Assembly (NCBI RefSeq): GCF_000192745.1
Contig: NC_015259.1
Location: forward strand, 1,069,001-1,133,000
Direction: 5' to 3'
Length of the DNA stretch: 64,000 nucleotides
DNA from: Polymorphum gilvum SL003B-26A1
GTDB taxonomy: Bacteria; Pseudomonadota; Alphaproteobacteria; Rhizobiales; Stappiaceae
Part shown: positions 1-7,950 of the stretch, one piece after another
Layout of the letters: the number at the start of each line of letters is the position of its first letter
How positions within the stretch are numbered: the first letter of the stretch is position 1
Made by a program: the position numbers and the translations under genes
Notes under the pieces: model-generated
Seen by the model: only the letters and a program-made list of their open reading frames with translations
Databases searched by the model: none
What the model was told of the DNA's origin: nothing

Positions 1-232
1 AGCCCGCCTCAGCGATGGAGCGGCGGACGAGGGCGGCGAGGTCGGTCTTCGGATCGCCGGCGCAGCGCACCGCCAGGAAGGCGATCCCCGATGCCAGGGC
101 GCATTCCGCATTCACCGGCGCCGGCGTCTCGGCGGCGAGGAAGGCGTCGACGACGGTGTCGGATATCAGGTCGCAGAGCTTGTCCGGGTGGCCGCGGGTG
201 ACCGATTCCGAGGTGTGGATGAAATTGCGCAT
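1..232 (-). CDS. S-adenosylmethionine synthetase-like protein, 5' part only (gene runs off the window start)
   Basis: The first 77 codons of a minus-strand gene are present. The N-terminus carries the TSESV-x2-GHPDK-x2-D-x-ISD signature of methionine adenosyltransferase (MetK), which makes S-adenosylmethionine from methionine and ATP; the GHPDK loop contacts ATP in that family. It starts MRNFIHTSESV, right where family members start. The residues after ISD diverge from housekeeping MetK, so this may be a paralogue. The ATG overlaps the stop of the upstream cation ATPase gene (TGATG), so the two are translationally coupled. The pairing with an ATPase is unusual. The C-terminal nine tenths lie outside the window, so completeness cannot be judged. 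Confidence 0.8.
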   Translation of the reverse strand, partial: MRNFIHTSESVTRGHPDKLCDLISDTVVDAFLAAETPAPVNAECALASGIAFLAVRCAGDPKTDLAALVRRSIAEAG

Positions 233-3200
233 CAGGCCTCCTTTCCACGCCGGTCGGGTCCGGCGTCGAGGGCATGGCGGGCAAGGGCGAAACCGACCGG
301 GACGGCCGCCGCTGCAAGCGAAAAAGCAAGATCTCCCAAGCGCATGGGCGCAATGCCCAGCAGCCTGCGGAGCCACGGGACGGAGAACGGCAGCACCTGC
401 AGGGCGATCGCGCCGACCAGAGCGGCATCCAGCGTCCGGTTGGCGAACAGCCGTTGCATGTCGTCCCCGCCGCCTTTCTCGAAGCGCTGGGCGCCCAGTG
501 TATAGAGCAACTGGCTCATCACCAGGGTGTTGAACGTCATGCCGCGGGTTTGCGGCCCCGGTCCGTATTGCGCCAGGCCGCGGAAATGGGTCGCGAGCGC
601 GGCGGCGGCGATCAGCGAGGCGTCGATCCCCATCCGCGTGGCATCGCGCCCGGGGATGATGTGGCCGTTGCCGTCACGCGGCGGAACGTCCATGACGTCG
701 GCGTCCGGCTCCGCCATGGCAAGGCCGAGGCCGGGCAGGATGTCGGTAACCAGGTTGATCCACAGAAGTTCCATCGGTGTTTCGAGTTCGCCGGGGCCAT
801 GGACGGCCTCGACGATGCTGACCATGATCTCCGAAAGATTGGTGGTGACGAGATATTCCAGCGAGCGGCGAATGTTGCGGTAGACGGTCCGACCCTGGGC
901 GATGGCCGACACCAGCGTCGGCAGCCGGTCGTCGGCGATCACGACATTGGCGACGTCGCGGGCGAGATTGGTGCCGGACTGCCCCATGGCGATGCCCACG
1001 TCCGCCGCCTTCAGCGCAGGACCGTCGTTGACGCCGTCACCGGTCATGCCGACCACGCGGCCGCTGTCCTGGATCGCGCGGACGATCGCCAGCTTCTGCT
1101 GCGGACTGACGCGGGCAAAGGCGTGGGCCTGGGTGGCAAGGCGCGACAGAAGCGCGGGATCGAGCGCGGCGAGGTCACCCGCGTCGATGACGCGGATCGG
1201 GGCACCCTGGCCGAGGTCGAGTTGTTCGGCGACCGCCTGGGCGGTGGCCATCTGATCGCCGGTGATCAGGGTCGTGGCAATACCGGCCCGGTGCAGGGCA
1301 GCGATGAAGTCCTTCGATCCCGGCCGCAGCGGATCGATCATGGCGGCGATGCCGTGCCAGACGAGACCCTGCGTGTCGTCGGGGTCCGCTCCGGCGGCGC
1401 CGCTGGCGAAGGCCAGCACGCGGGCGGGCATGGACGCCAGCGCGTCGTTGGTTGCCATGATCCGGGTCCGGTCTGCAGACGTCAGCGGACGCAGCCCCGC
1501 TTCGTCGCGATGCCGCTCGCACAGGGACAGAACCTCGGCCGGACTGCCCTTGACCGTGACGAAGCGCCCTCCCGCGTCTTCGTGAACCGTCGTGGTGTAG
1601 CGCCGGCCATCCTCCCGTTCGATGAAGCGCGTGAAGGGCCTGGCCGCGCGCAGGCCGGAAATGTCCTCGCCGCAGTCGAGCGCCAGTTGCAGGAGGGCCC
1701 GTTCGGTCGCCGACGAGGAGGCTGGATCGACGGCACCCGAGACGGGGTCGATCTGCGCCTCGTTGTTGAGGATCATCACTTCCATGAGGGCGCGGAGCGC
1801 GTCGCCGTCTCCGTCGCCACCGGCGGGCACCAGCCGCCCGCGCTCGACGTCGTAACGCGTGCTGCCCGCGATGACGGCAGCGACGGCCATCGTGTTGGCT
1901 GTCAGCGTGCCGGTCTTGTCGAGGCAAAGCGTCTGAAGGGCGCCGAGGCTTTCGACGACATCGAGACGGCGGATCAGGATGCCGCTCTTCTCCATCCGTC
2001 GGATGCCGCGGGCCATGGTCGTCGTCGCGACCGTCGGCAGACCCTCCGGGACCGCAGCCACGGCAAGGGCAAGCGCATCCTTCAGCATCACCGAGACGCT
2101 GTAGCCACGCAGCCAGCCGACGCCGAAGAATACCCCGCAAGCCGCAAGGCTGAGGCCGACGAGCCGTCTGCCGATGTCGTCGAGATCCTGTTCCACGGGC
2201 GCCCTGGGCCGTTCGGCGGCGTCGGCCAGATGCTGAATGGCTGCGATCTGAGTGTCGGCACCGGTTGCAACCACCACCGCTAGGGCCGAGCCGGCGGTGA
2301 CGATCGTCCCGGCAAACACCATGTTGGACAGTGCCGACAGCACCCGTGCGTCCGGCGCGTCATCACCAGGATATTTCATCACCGGGACGCTCTCGCCGGT
2401 GAGCGCGGATTCATCGATCAACAGGCCCTTCGCAGCGATGAGGCGGGCATCGGCGGCGACATGATGGCCGGGGCGCAGAAGCATGATGTCGCCCGGAACG
2501 ATGGTCCGGGCCGGAAGGACGCATTCCACGCCGTCGCGGAGCAGCGTGCAACTTTGTTCCGATGTGTCGATCAGGCGGCGGATGGTGCGTTCGGCCTGGC
2601 CTTCGGTCACATAGCCGAGCACGCCGTTGACGACGACGACGGCCATCGTGGCGACCGCGTCCGCGACGCCGCCGGTGGCGACCGAGACGACAGCCGACCC
2701 GGCGAGCAGGACGACGGGCAGGCTCTCGAACTGCTTCATGAACAGTTGGAGCGGCGATGCGGCCTGGCCTTCGGGCAACGCGTTCGGGCCGTGCTGTTTC
2801 AGGCGGTTGCGCGCCACCTCGCCCGACAGGCCGGCCTTGAGGTCGGTTTCGAACCGTCTTTCGATCTCGGCGAGCGAGCCGCGGCTGAACCTGAGCGCGC
2901 TGCCGTCCGCCGTTCCGGCCCGTGTCGGCTTGCTTGCGGGCGGCTGCCTGCCGTCTGGCCGCCTGCCGTCTGCCGGCTGTTTCGCCGGTACGGACTCGCG
3001 AAGCGGCGCCATCGCCTCGACCGCCGAACGGAGCCGGTCGAGCGCTGTCTCGTGCGGCACCTGCCGCGTGAATTCGGCGATCAGGCTGCCGGTCCGGGCG
3101 CGGGCGCTGGCCCTGTCGAACAGGCCTGTCGCCTTGACGGCCTCCTCGAGGCTTCGACACGCCGCATCGTCGCCCTGCAACCCGGCAATGCGGACCCGCA

Positions 3201-3255
3201 GACGTCCGGGCACCGCAGCATGTTCGACGCTCATACCCCACATGGGCAGCCGCAT
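232..3255 (-). CDS. P-type cation-transporting ATPase (P2-like) with N-terminal HMA-like domain
   Basis: Membrane ion pump of about 1007 residues. Visible elements in order: an N-terminal heavy-metal-associated-like fold (GRLRVRIAGL onward, without a CxxC metal site), a cation-ATPase N-terminal segment, TGES of the actuator domain near residue 287, AVPEGLP in the fourth helix (typical of Ca2+/P2 pumps), the phosphorylation motif DKTGTLT near 446, TGDGVND near 738, and C-terminal membrane helices. The PEGLP motif argues against a copper CPx pump; the ion is unknown. The start at 3255 has GAGAG upstream; another ATG at 3234 (MSVEHAAV) begins nearer to the conserved domain. The stop overlaps the start of the metK-like gene. 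The promoter region holds an FNR/FixK-like box, which suggests low-oxygen control. Confidence 0.9.
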   Translation of the reverse strand: MRLPMWGMSVEHAAVPGRLRVRIAGLQGDDAACRSLEEAVKATGLFDRASARARTGSLIAEFTRQVPHETALDRLRSAVEAMAPLRESVPAKQPADGRRPDGRQPPASKPTRAGTADGSALRFSRGSLAEIERRFETDLKAGLSGEVARNRLKQHGPNALPEGQAASPLQLFMKQFESLPVVLLAGSAVVSVATGGVADAVATMAVVVVNGVLGYVTEGQAERTIRRLIDTSEQSCTLLRDGVECVLPARTIVPGDIMLLRPGHHVAADARLIAAKGLLIDESALTGESVPVMKYPGDDAPDARVLSALSNMVFAGTIVTAGSALAVVVATGADTQIAAIQHLADAAERPRAPVEQDLDDIGRRLVGLSLAACGVFFGVGWLRGYSVSVMLKDALALAVAAVPEGLPTVATTTMARGIRRMEKSGILIRRLDVVESLGALQTLCLDKTGTLTANTMAVAAVIAGSTRYDVERGRLVPAGGDGDGDALRALMEVMILNNEAQIDPVSGAVDPASSSATERALLQLALDCGEDISGLRAARPFTRFIEREDGRRYTTTVHEDAGGRFVTVKGSPAEVLSLCERHRDEAGLRPLTSADRTRIMATNDALASMPARVLAFASGAAGADPDDTQGLVWHGIAAMIDPLRPGSKDFIAALHRAGIATTLITGDQMATAQAVAEQLDLGQGAPIRVIDAGDLAALDPALLSRLATQAHAFARVSPQQKLAIVRAIQDSGRVVGMTGDGVNDGPALKAADVGIAMGQSGTNLARDVANVVIADDRLPTLVSAIAQGRTVYRNIRRSLEYLVTTNLSEIMVSIVEAVHGPGELETPMELLWINLVTDILPGLGLAMAEPDADVMDVPPRDGNGHIIPGRDATRMGIDASLIAAAALATHFRGLAQYGPGPQTRGMTFNTLVMSQLLYTLGAQRFEKGGGDDMQRLFANRTLDAALVGAIALQVLPFSVPWLRRLLGIAPMRLGDLAFSLAAAAVPVGFALARHALDAGPDRRGKEA

Positions 3256-3308
3256 TCCAGCTCTCGAAAGGCGCGACAAGTCGCAGCGTCCGCGTTGTGG
3301 CGGACGAG

Positions 3309-3330
3309 GCCGCATTAGAGCCGCATTAGA
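3309..3330. repeat. Exact tandem duplication of an 11-mer in the ATPase leader
   Basis: GCCGCATTAGA occurs twice back to back (3309-3319 and 3320-3330), just upstream of the ATPase start and between it and the FNR-like box. It could affect the -10/leader region of the minus-strand promoter. It is only two copies, so its role is open. Confidence 0.6.
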
Positions 3331-3352
3331 TAGGCAAACAAGGTGACGGCTG

Positions 3353-3368
3353 TTTGACGCCGGTCAAA
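3353..3368. promoter_or_regulatory. FNR/FixK-type operator upstream of the cation ATPase-metK operon
   Basis: TTTGACGCCGGTCAAA is a perfect inverted repeat with a 4-base spacer. It matches the TTGA-N6-TCAA architecture bound by CRP/FNR-family oxygen or NO regulators (FNR, FixK, Anr, Dnr). It lies about 105 bases upstream of the ATPase start. The family match is established knowledge; that it works here is inferred. Confidence 0.65.
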
Positions 3369-3407
3369 GGCGACAAAAAAGCCCGGAGCATTGTCGAAAC
3401 CACCGTC

Positions 3408-3429
3408 GACGCCGCGTGGCTGCGGCGTC
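3408..3429. terminator. Hairpin at the end of the minus-strand ABC operon
   Basis: GACGCCGC and GCGGCGTC form an 8-bp stem with a 6-base loop that overlaps the stop codon of the ABC ATPase gene. In the minus direction no T-run follows directly (a T6 run lies about 30 bases further), so this is a weak terminator candidate. Confidence 0.35.
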
Positions 3430-4096
3430 AGGCCTGGTAGAGGACCTTCAGCCGTTCAGCGATTTCGTCGCGGCGGCCGGTGTCGTCTCGGACGCCGGCC
3501 AGCGAAAGGTCCAGCTTGACTGTCGCCGGCCGGCCGCTCAGCACGATCAGCCGCGATCCGAGGCGCAGTGCCTCGTCGAGGTCATGGGTCGCCAGGATCG
3601 CTCCCGTGCCATGGGTGCGGATCATCTGTTCGGTCAGGGCGTGCATCCGGTCGGCGGTTTCCGGATCGAGCGAGGCGAAGGCCTCGTCGAGCAACAGGAT
3701 AGCCGGTTTGGCGGCAAAGGCCCGGGCGAGCGCCAGCCGACGCTGCTGGCCGAGCGACAGTTGGCGCGGAAATGCGTCCTCGCGCCCTTCCAGGCCCACC
3801 TCCGCCAGAAGTGCCCGCGCGTCTGACGCGCTGCAGCGGGTCGCCAGGGTGACATTCTGCACGGCCGATCGCCACGGCAGGAGTGTCGGCTCCTGAAACA
3901 CGATGGCCGTTCGTCCCACATCCTCGATGCGTCCCGCAAAGTCCCGATCGAGCCCCGCGACCATGCGGATCAGCGTCGACTTGCCGATGCCGGACGGCCC
4001 GAGCAGCGCGATGCGTTCTCCCGACGCGATGTCCAGCTCGATCCGGCCGAGGACGGAAACGGAGCCGAACGACTTTCCGGCGATGTCAATCCGCAT
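3428..4096 (-). CDS. ABC transporter ATP-binding protein (nitrate/sulfonate/taurine type)
   Basis: Cytoplasmic ATPase of an importer, 222 residues. Walker A GPSGIGKST near 34-42, signature LSLGQQRRLALARA, Walker B ILLLDEAFASLD, and H-loop THDLDEAL are all present. It belongs to the SsuB/TauB/NrtD group. The start MRIDIAGKSFG at 4096 fits the family; a longer in-frame start at 4144 would lie inside the permease gene and add a non-conserved tail. It overlaps the permease end by 11 bases and is the third gene of a binding protein-permease-ATPase operon read leftward. Confidence 0.9.
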   Translation of the reverse strand: MRIDIAGKSFGSVSVLGRIELDIASGERIALLGPSGIGKSTLIRMVAGLDRDFAGRIEDVGRTAIVFQEPTLLPWRSAVQNVTLATRCSASDARALLAEVGLEGREDAFPRQLSLGQQRRLALARAFAAKPAILLLDEAFASLDPETADRMHALTEQMIRTHGTGAILATHDLDEALRLGSRLIVLSGRPATVKLDLSLAGVRDDTGRRDEIAERLKVLYQA

Positions 4097-4853
4097 CGCG
4101 GCGCCAGCGCGAGACACGCTGCTCCCACGGCTGCAGGACGGCATATTCGACCGTCAGCATGACGACGATGAAGCTGATCGCATAGGCAAGGACATAGGCG
4201 ACGTTGAACAGCTCGAAATAGAGGTGGATCTGGAAGCCGATGCCGTTCGAACGGCCGAGGAATTCCACGACCAGGACGATCTTCCAGATCAGCGAGATTC
4301 CGGCCCTGCTGGCGGAGGCGACGTGGGGGGCAAGCTGGGGCACCACCACGTGGCGCAATCGCGTGAGTGTCGGCATGCGGAAGCTGCGTGCCATCTCGTC
4401 GAGGCGCGGGTCGAGGGCGCGAGTGCCTTCGCGCAGCATGACCGTGACGACCGGGATCTTGTTGACTGCGACTGCAACGACGGCCGCGACCTCGTTCAGA
4501 CCGATCCAGATGTAGGCCAGCACGATCGCGACCAGCGCCGGGAGGTTGAGCAGGGCGATCAGCCAGGGATTGAGCCAGGTGTTGGCCAGCCTGCTGCGCC
4601 CCATGAGCAGGCCCAGCAACGTGCCGATGCTCATGGCGATGGCAAAGGACGCCAGAACCCGGAGCAGGGTCGCCGACAGATGGGTCCAGAGGTTCCCGTT
4701 GCGCGCCTCGCGCCACAGGACGTCGAGAACCGCCGCCGGCGAAGGCAGAACGGTCCGGTCGCCGTGGAGATGGGCTGCCACGGCCCAGGCGAGCAGCAGC
4801 AATGCGCCGGAGGCGAAGCCGATCAGACGTCCCTGCTGCCTCGCCTCACTCAC
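4086..4853 (-). CDS. ABC transporter permease (nitrate/sulfonate/taurine type)
   Basis: Inner-membrane permease of 255 residues with about six hydrophobic segments and the binding-protein-dependent transport fold. The coupling-loop region reads EGTRALDPRLDEMARSF. The start codon is GTG and overlaps the stop of the substrate-binding protein gene by 8 bases (GTGAGTGA), which implies translational coupling. It works with the ATPase downstream and the binding protein upstream. Substrate unknown. Confidence 0.88.
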   Translation of the reverse strand: MSEARQQGRLIGFASGALLLLAWAVAAHLHGDRTVLPSPAAVLDVLWREARNGNLWTHLSATLLRVLASFAIAMSIGTLLGLLMGRSRLANTWLNPWLIALLNLPALVAIVLAYIWIGLNEVAAVVAVAVNKIPVVTVMLREGTRALDPRLDEMARSFRMPTLTRLRHVVVPQLAPHVASASRAGISLIWKIVLVVEFLGRSNGIGFQIHLYFELFNVAYVLAYAISFIVVMLTVEYAVLQPWEQRVSRWRRDAD

Positions 4854-5820
4854 CTTGATAGAAGACTCCGTCCGGCAGGGTCTTCGCAGCCCCGACCAGT
4901 TCCTCGCCGCCCAGTTCGGCCATGAGGGCGTACATGGACCGGGCCGCCTCGACGTCGACGGAATCCTCGCCGGGGATACCTGCCCTGTAGCCGGCCTTCA
5001 AGGCCTCGAATTCGGCGGCGTCGGCCACGTTCATCATCGGGCGCAACCGCTCCCAGGCGGCATCGTCGGTGGCGAGCAGAGTTTTGGCCGCCCGAGACGC
5101 CTCGGCAAGGCCTTTGGCAAGCTCCGGCTTATTGTTCACCAGATCGCCGCTGACGACGTAGCCGAGCAGCGGCGTCTCGGGGTCGAGGCCGAGCGCCGTG
5201 GAGGCTTCGGTGACGCTGACCACCTCCCGGAAGCCTTTCGCCTTCATCTTGGCGAGGAAGTGCCAGAAGTTGATGGTGGCGTCGATCTCGCGCTGCAGGG
5301 CGTTCTGGAAGATCAGCGGCGGCGCGCCGAACACCTGCTCGGTCTCCGCGGCGAGGTCCAGACCTTCCGTCTTCTTCGCATAGGCAAGCAGGATCAGCCA
5401 GCTCTTGTCGAGCGGTCCGCCGGCGATGCCGATCTTGCCGCCCTTGAGGTCGGACAGCTTCTGAACCGGGCTGTCCGGTGCCACCAGCAGGCCGCCGACG
5501 GCGGTCGAATAGGGGATGAAGACATAGTCCTTGCCCTCGGCGCGCTGGCGCGCGACCCAGAGCCAGTCCGCGACCATGGAATCCGCCTCGCCGCCCTGGA
5601 AGGCGATGCGCGTGGCGGGATTGCCGGCCATCTCGAGGATCTCCATCTCGAACCCGGCCTTCTTGTCGAGTTCGTAGTGCTTGATCGTGTCGAGTTCCCA
5701 GTTGACCGTGCCGGTTTTCAGGGTGGCAAAGCGCAGGGTCTCGGCGCCGGCACCGAGCGGCCAAGCGGTTGCGGCGAGCAGCAGCGCCGCCGCAAGAAGG
5801 CGGCCTGGATGAAGCGTCAT
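4846..5820 (-). CDS. ABC transporter periplasmic substrate-binding protein (NMT1/SsuA-like)
   Basis: Periplasmic binding protein of 324 residues with a clear signal peptide (cleavage near AGAETLRF). The fold is that of the NrtA/SsuA/THI5-like binding proteins: an early T-x-NWELD segment, the AFQGGEADSMVAD loop, and the KIGIAGGPLDKSW loop of the second lobe. First gene of a three-gene import operon, with GGGAGG before the ATG. The intergenic region it shares with the response regulator carries an 18-bp motif also found upstream of the PQQ-system genes. That suggests the importer belongs to the methanol dehydrogenase regulon. The cargo is not evident from sequence. Confidence 0.88.
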   Translation of the reverse strand: MTLHPGRLLAAALLLAATAWPLGAGAETLRFATLKTGTVNWELDTIKHYELDKKAGFEMEILEMAGNPATRIAFQGGEADSMVADWLWVARQRAEGKDYVFIPYSTAVGGLLVAPDSPVQKLSDLKGGKIGIAGGPLDKSWLILLAYAKKTEGLDLAAETEQVFGAPPLIFQNALQREIDATINFWHFLAKMKAKGFREVVSVTEASTALGLDPETPLLGYVVSGDLVNNKPELAKGLAEASRAAKTLLATDDAAWERLRPMMNVADAAEFEALKAGYRAGIPGEDSVDVEAARSMYALMAELGGEELVGAAKTLPDGVFYQGE

Positions 5821-5899
5821 GGAATCCTCCCTTCAGCCAATTGTCGTGGCTTTTCCGGATCTGGATATTCACCTTAAGAGTCGCGCGGATTTCAAGAAT

Positions 5900-5917
5900 T
5901 AGTCCTTTAGTCGCAAG
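5900..5917. promoter_or_regulatory. Shared 18-bp island motif, copy 1
   Basis: TAGTCCTTTAGTCGCAAG lies in the divergent promoter region between the ABC importer (minus) and the response regulator (plus). It matches the copy at 25824-25841 at 16 of 18 positions and the xoxF-upstream copy at 19792-19809 at 13 of 18. It is a candidate operator for one of the island's response regulators. Confidence 0.5.
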
Positions 5918-6020
5918 CGGAGCGAATGAGGTCTCGTTCGATTTCGCTTCCAGGTCTAGAGTGATGAAAAACCGGGAGGGCTGATTTGGACACGTCACCG
6001 AGCGAAGGAACAGGCATCCC

Positions 6021-6722
6021 ATGGCGGTAGAGCGCTTGAAGCCCGAGATGCGGAGCCGGGGCGGCGAGATTGGTACGGTTCTGGTTATCGACGACCATCC
6101 GCTGTTCTGCGATGCGCTGGTTCTGACGCTGCGCATGGCATTCGCCCTCACCGACGTGCGGACCGCCAACAGCCTCAGCCAGGCCCTTGGTCTCCTGTCG
6201 GGCGGTTTGCGTCCGGACGCCGTGGTGCTGGACCTGAATCTGCCGGACGTTTCCGGCTCGGAAGGTCTGGTGGCCTTGCGGCGACGCTTGCCCGACGTGC
6301 CGATCACTGTCGTGTCCGCGCTGATGAAGCCCCGGCTTGTCTCGGCGAGCCTCGCTGCCGGAGCCTGCGGCTTCGTGCCCAAAGACGTCGACCGCGAGCA
6401 CATGTGTGCCGCCTTTCGCAAGATGTGGTCGGGTGAGGTCTACATTCCCGACGGCTACACGCCGGAGGAGGCGGAAGGGGAACTGGTCCTGTCGCAGCAG
6501 GATATCCTCAGCCGTCTGGCGACGCTGACGCCGCAGCAGACCAAGATCCTCAAGCTCGTCTGCGCCGGAAAGCCGAACAAGCTGATCGCCTATGACCTGT
6601 CGATTGCGGAAACGACGGTCAAGGCGCATGTGACTGCGATCCTGCGCAAGCTGGGGGCGCACAGCAGAACCCAGGCGGTCCTTGTCGCCAAGGAGGCGCT
6701 CTTTTTCAACGAAACGCCCTGA
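6021..6722 (+). CDS. NarL/LuxR-family response regulator
   Basis: Two-component DNA-binding regulator of 233 residues. An N-terminal receiver domain has the acidic pair in VLVIDDHP and a phospho-acceptor Asp at residue 71 (VVLDLNLPD). A C-terminal LuxR helix-turn-helix spans about 165-225 (LTPQQTKILKLVCAGKPNKLIAYDL). It resembles the AgmR/ErbR/ExaE regulators of PQQ-dependent alcohol oxidation in pseudomonads. It heads a plus-strand run of signalling genes and probably takes phosphate from the NahK/ErcS-like kinase two genes downstream. The phosphotransfer partner is inferred from position. Confidence 0.9.
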   Translation: MAVERLKPEMRSRGGEIGTVLVIDDHPLFCDALVLTLRMAFALTDVRTANSLSQALGLLSGGLRPDAVVLDLNLPDVSGSEGLVALRRRLPDVPITVVSALMKPRLVSASLAAGACGFVPKDVDREHMCAAFRKMWSGEVYIPDGYTPEEAEGELVLSQQDILSRLATLTPQQTKILKLVCAGKPNKLIAYDLSIAETTVKAHVTAILRKLGAHSRTQAVLVAKEALFFNETP

Positions 6723-6775
6723 GGGCGCCCGCCCTGGCGCCTCGGCGTTGACGGTGTTTCGGGGAGGAGACACCC

Positions 6776-7936
6776 TTGACCAAGCCACTCATCTGCAGCG
6801 ACCTGACAGGCGCGGTACCCCGCTTCGCGGTTTCGCGGGCGGGCGATCCGGAAGCCGTCGCCGGCGAATTCAAGGCGGAATTCGCCGGCATGACGGCCTC
6901 GCTCATCATGTATTTCTCATCGAGTTCTTATGATTTTTCCCGGCTTGCCGGGGCGATGTGCGCTAGCTTTCCTGGTATTCCATGCGTCGGCTGCACGACC
7001 GCCGGCGAAGTTTCCGTCGAGGGGTACACGAGTGACTCGGTCGTCGCGATCGCCTTCCCGGCCCGCCATTTCCGGGCGCGGATCAAGATGATCGAGAACT
7101 TGCGGTCGCAGTCCGTGTCTGACTGCATGCGCATCGTTCGCGGTTTCGGCGCCGACCTGGATGAGCGGCCGGGCTGGAACCGGCTGGGCCTTCTGCTGGT
7201 CGACGGATTGAGCCGGCAGGAGGATGCTCTTGCGGCTGCGATCGATGCCGTGCTGCATCGCGTGCCGGTGCTCGGCGGCAGCACCGGCGACGGCCTGTCC
7301 TTTTGCAAGACGGAAATCGCGGTTGGCACGACCGTGAAGACCGACTGCGCAGTCCTCTGCCTGCTCGAGACCGACTTCGAGACCCGGGAACTGATCTTCG
7401 ACCATTTCGAACCGACCAGCACGCGGATGGTGGTGACGCGGGCGGATCCGGCCGAGCGGCTCGTGATGGAGATCAACGCCGAACCGGCGGCCGAAGAATA
7501 CGCCTATCTGATCGGCAAATCCGTCGACGATCTGTCGCCGTTCGACTTCGCCTCCAATCCCCTGCTCGTACGCGCAGGCGACCGCTATCACGTCCGGGCA
7601 ATCCAGCAGGCGACGCCCGAGCGGGCGCTGAAGCTGCTGTCGGCGATCGACGAAGGCGTCATCCTGACGCTGGGCCATGCGCAGGACATCGCCGTCGGTC
7701 TCGAAGAGGAACTCGCCGGCCTGCCGCGCCGGCCCGACATGGTGCTGTCCTTCGACTGCATCCTGCGCCGGCTGGACGCCGAACGACTCGGAATGGCGGG
7801 CACGGTCTCGCAGATCTTCCGGCGGCACAACATGGTCGGCTTCAACACGTATGGCGAGCAGCATCACGGCATGCACGTCAATCAGACATTTGTCGGCGTC
7901 GCCTTCTTCCGGCCGGGCTCGGCCGGCGTCACCTGA
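6776..7936 (+). CDS. FIST-domain sensory protein
   Basis: Cytoplasmic protein of 386 residues with FIST N and FIST C domains: the early GCTTAGE motif (FIST_N) and a C-terminal part with NTYGEQHHGMHVNQT typical of FIST_C. FIST proteins are predicted small-ligand sensors that work with signalling proteins. The start codon is TTG, preceded by GGGGAGGAG. The stop is 14 bases before the GTG start of the hybrid kinase, so the two are probably co-translated and may be functionally one sensor. The same pairing occurs in alcohol-oxidation regulons of other proteobacteria. The ligand is unknown. Confidence 0.88.
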   Translation: MTKPLICSDLTGAVPRFAVSRAGDPEAVAGEFKAEFAGMTASLIMYFSSSSYDFSRLAGAMCASFPGIPCVGCTTAGEVSVEGYTSDSVVAIAFPARHFRARIKMIENLRSQSVSDCMRIVRGFGADLDERPGWNRLGLLLVDGLSRQEDALAAAIDAVLHRVPVLGGSTGDGLSFCKTEIAVGTTVKTDCAVLCLLETDFETRELIFDHFEPTSTRMVVTRADPAERLVMEINAEPAAEEYAYLIGKSVDDLSPFDFASNPLLVRAGDRYHVRAIQQATPERALKLLSAIDEGVILTLGHAQDIAVGLEEELAGLPRRPDMVLSFDCILRRLDAERLGMAGTVSQIFRRHNMVGFNTYGEQHHGMHVNQTFVGVAFFRPGSAGVT

Positions 7937-7950
7937 GCGCGGAGACCTAT

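Noticed and set aside
274-2283. Long open frame opposite the cation ATPase (669 codons), with similar ones at 36237-38780, 52414-54732 and 58294-60483 on the strand opposite real genes
   Set aside because: They are antisense shadows common in GC-rich DNA: Arg/Gly/His-rich products, no domain, no ribosome-binding site, and a well-supported gene on the other strand.
7303-7950. Upstream extension of the hybrid kinase frame through the FIST gene
   Set aside because: The translated extension is Arg-rich and non-conserved and lies within FIST coding sequence; the GTG at 7951 has a proper ribosome-binding site.
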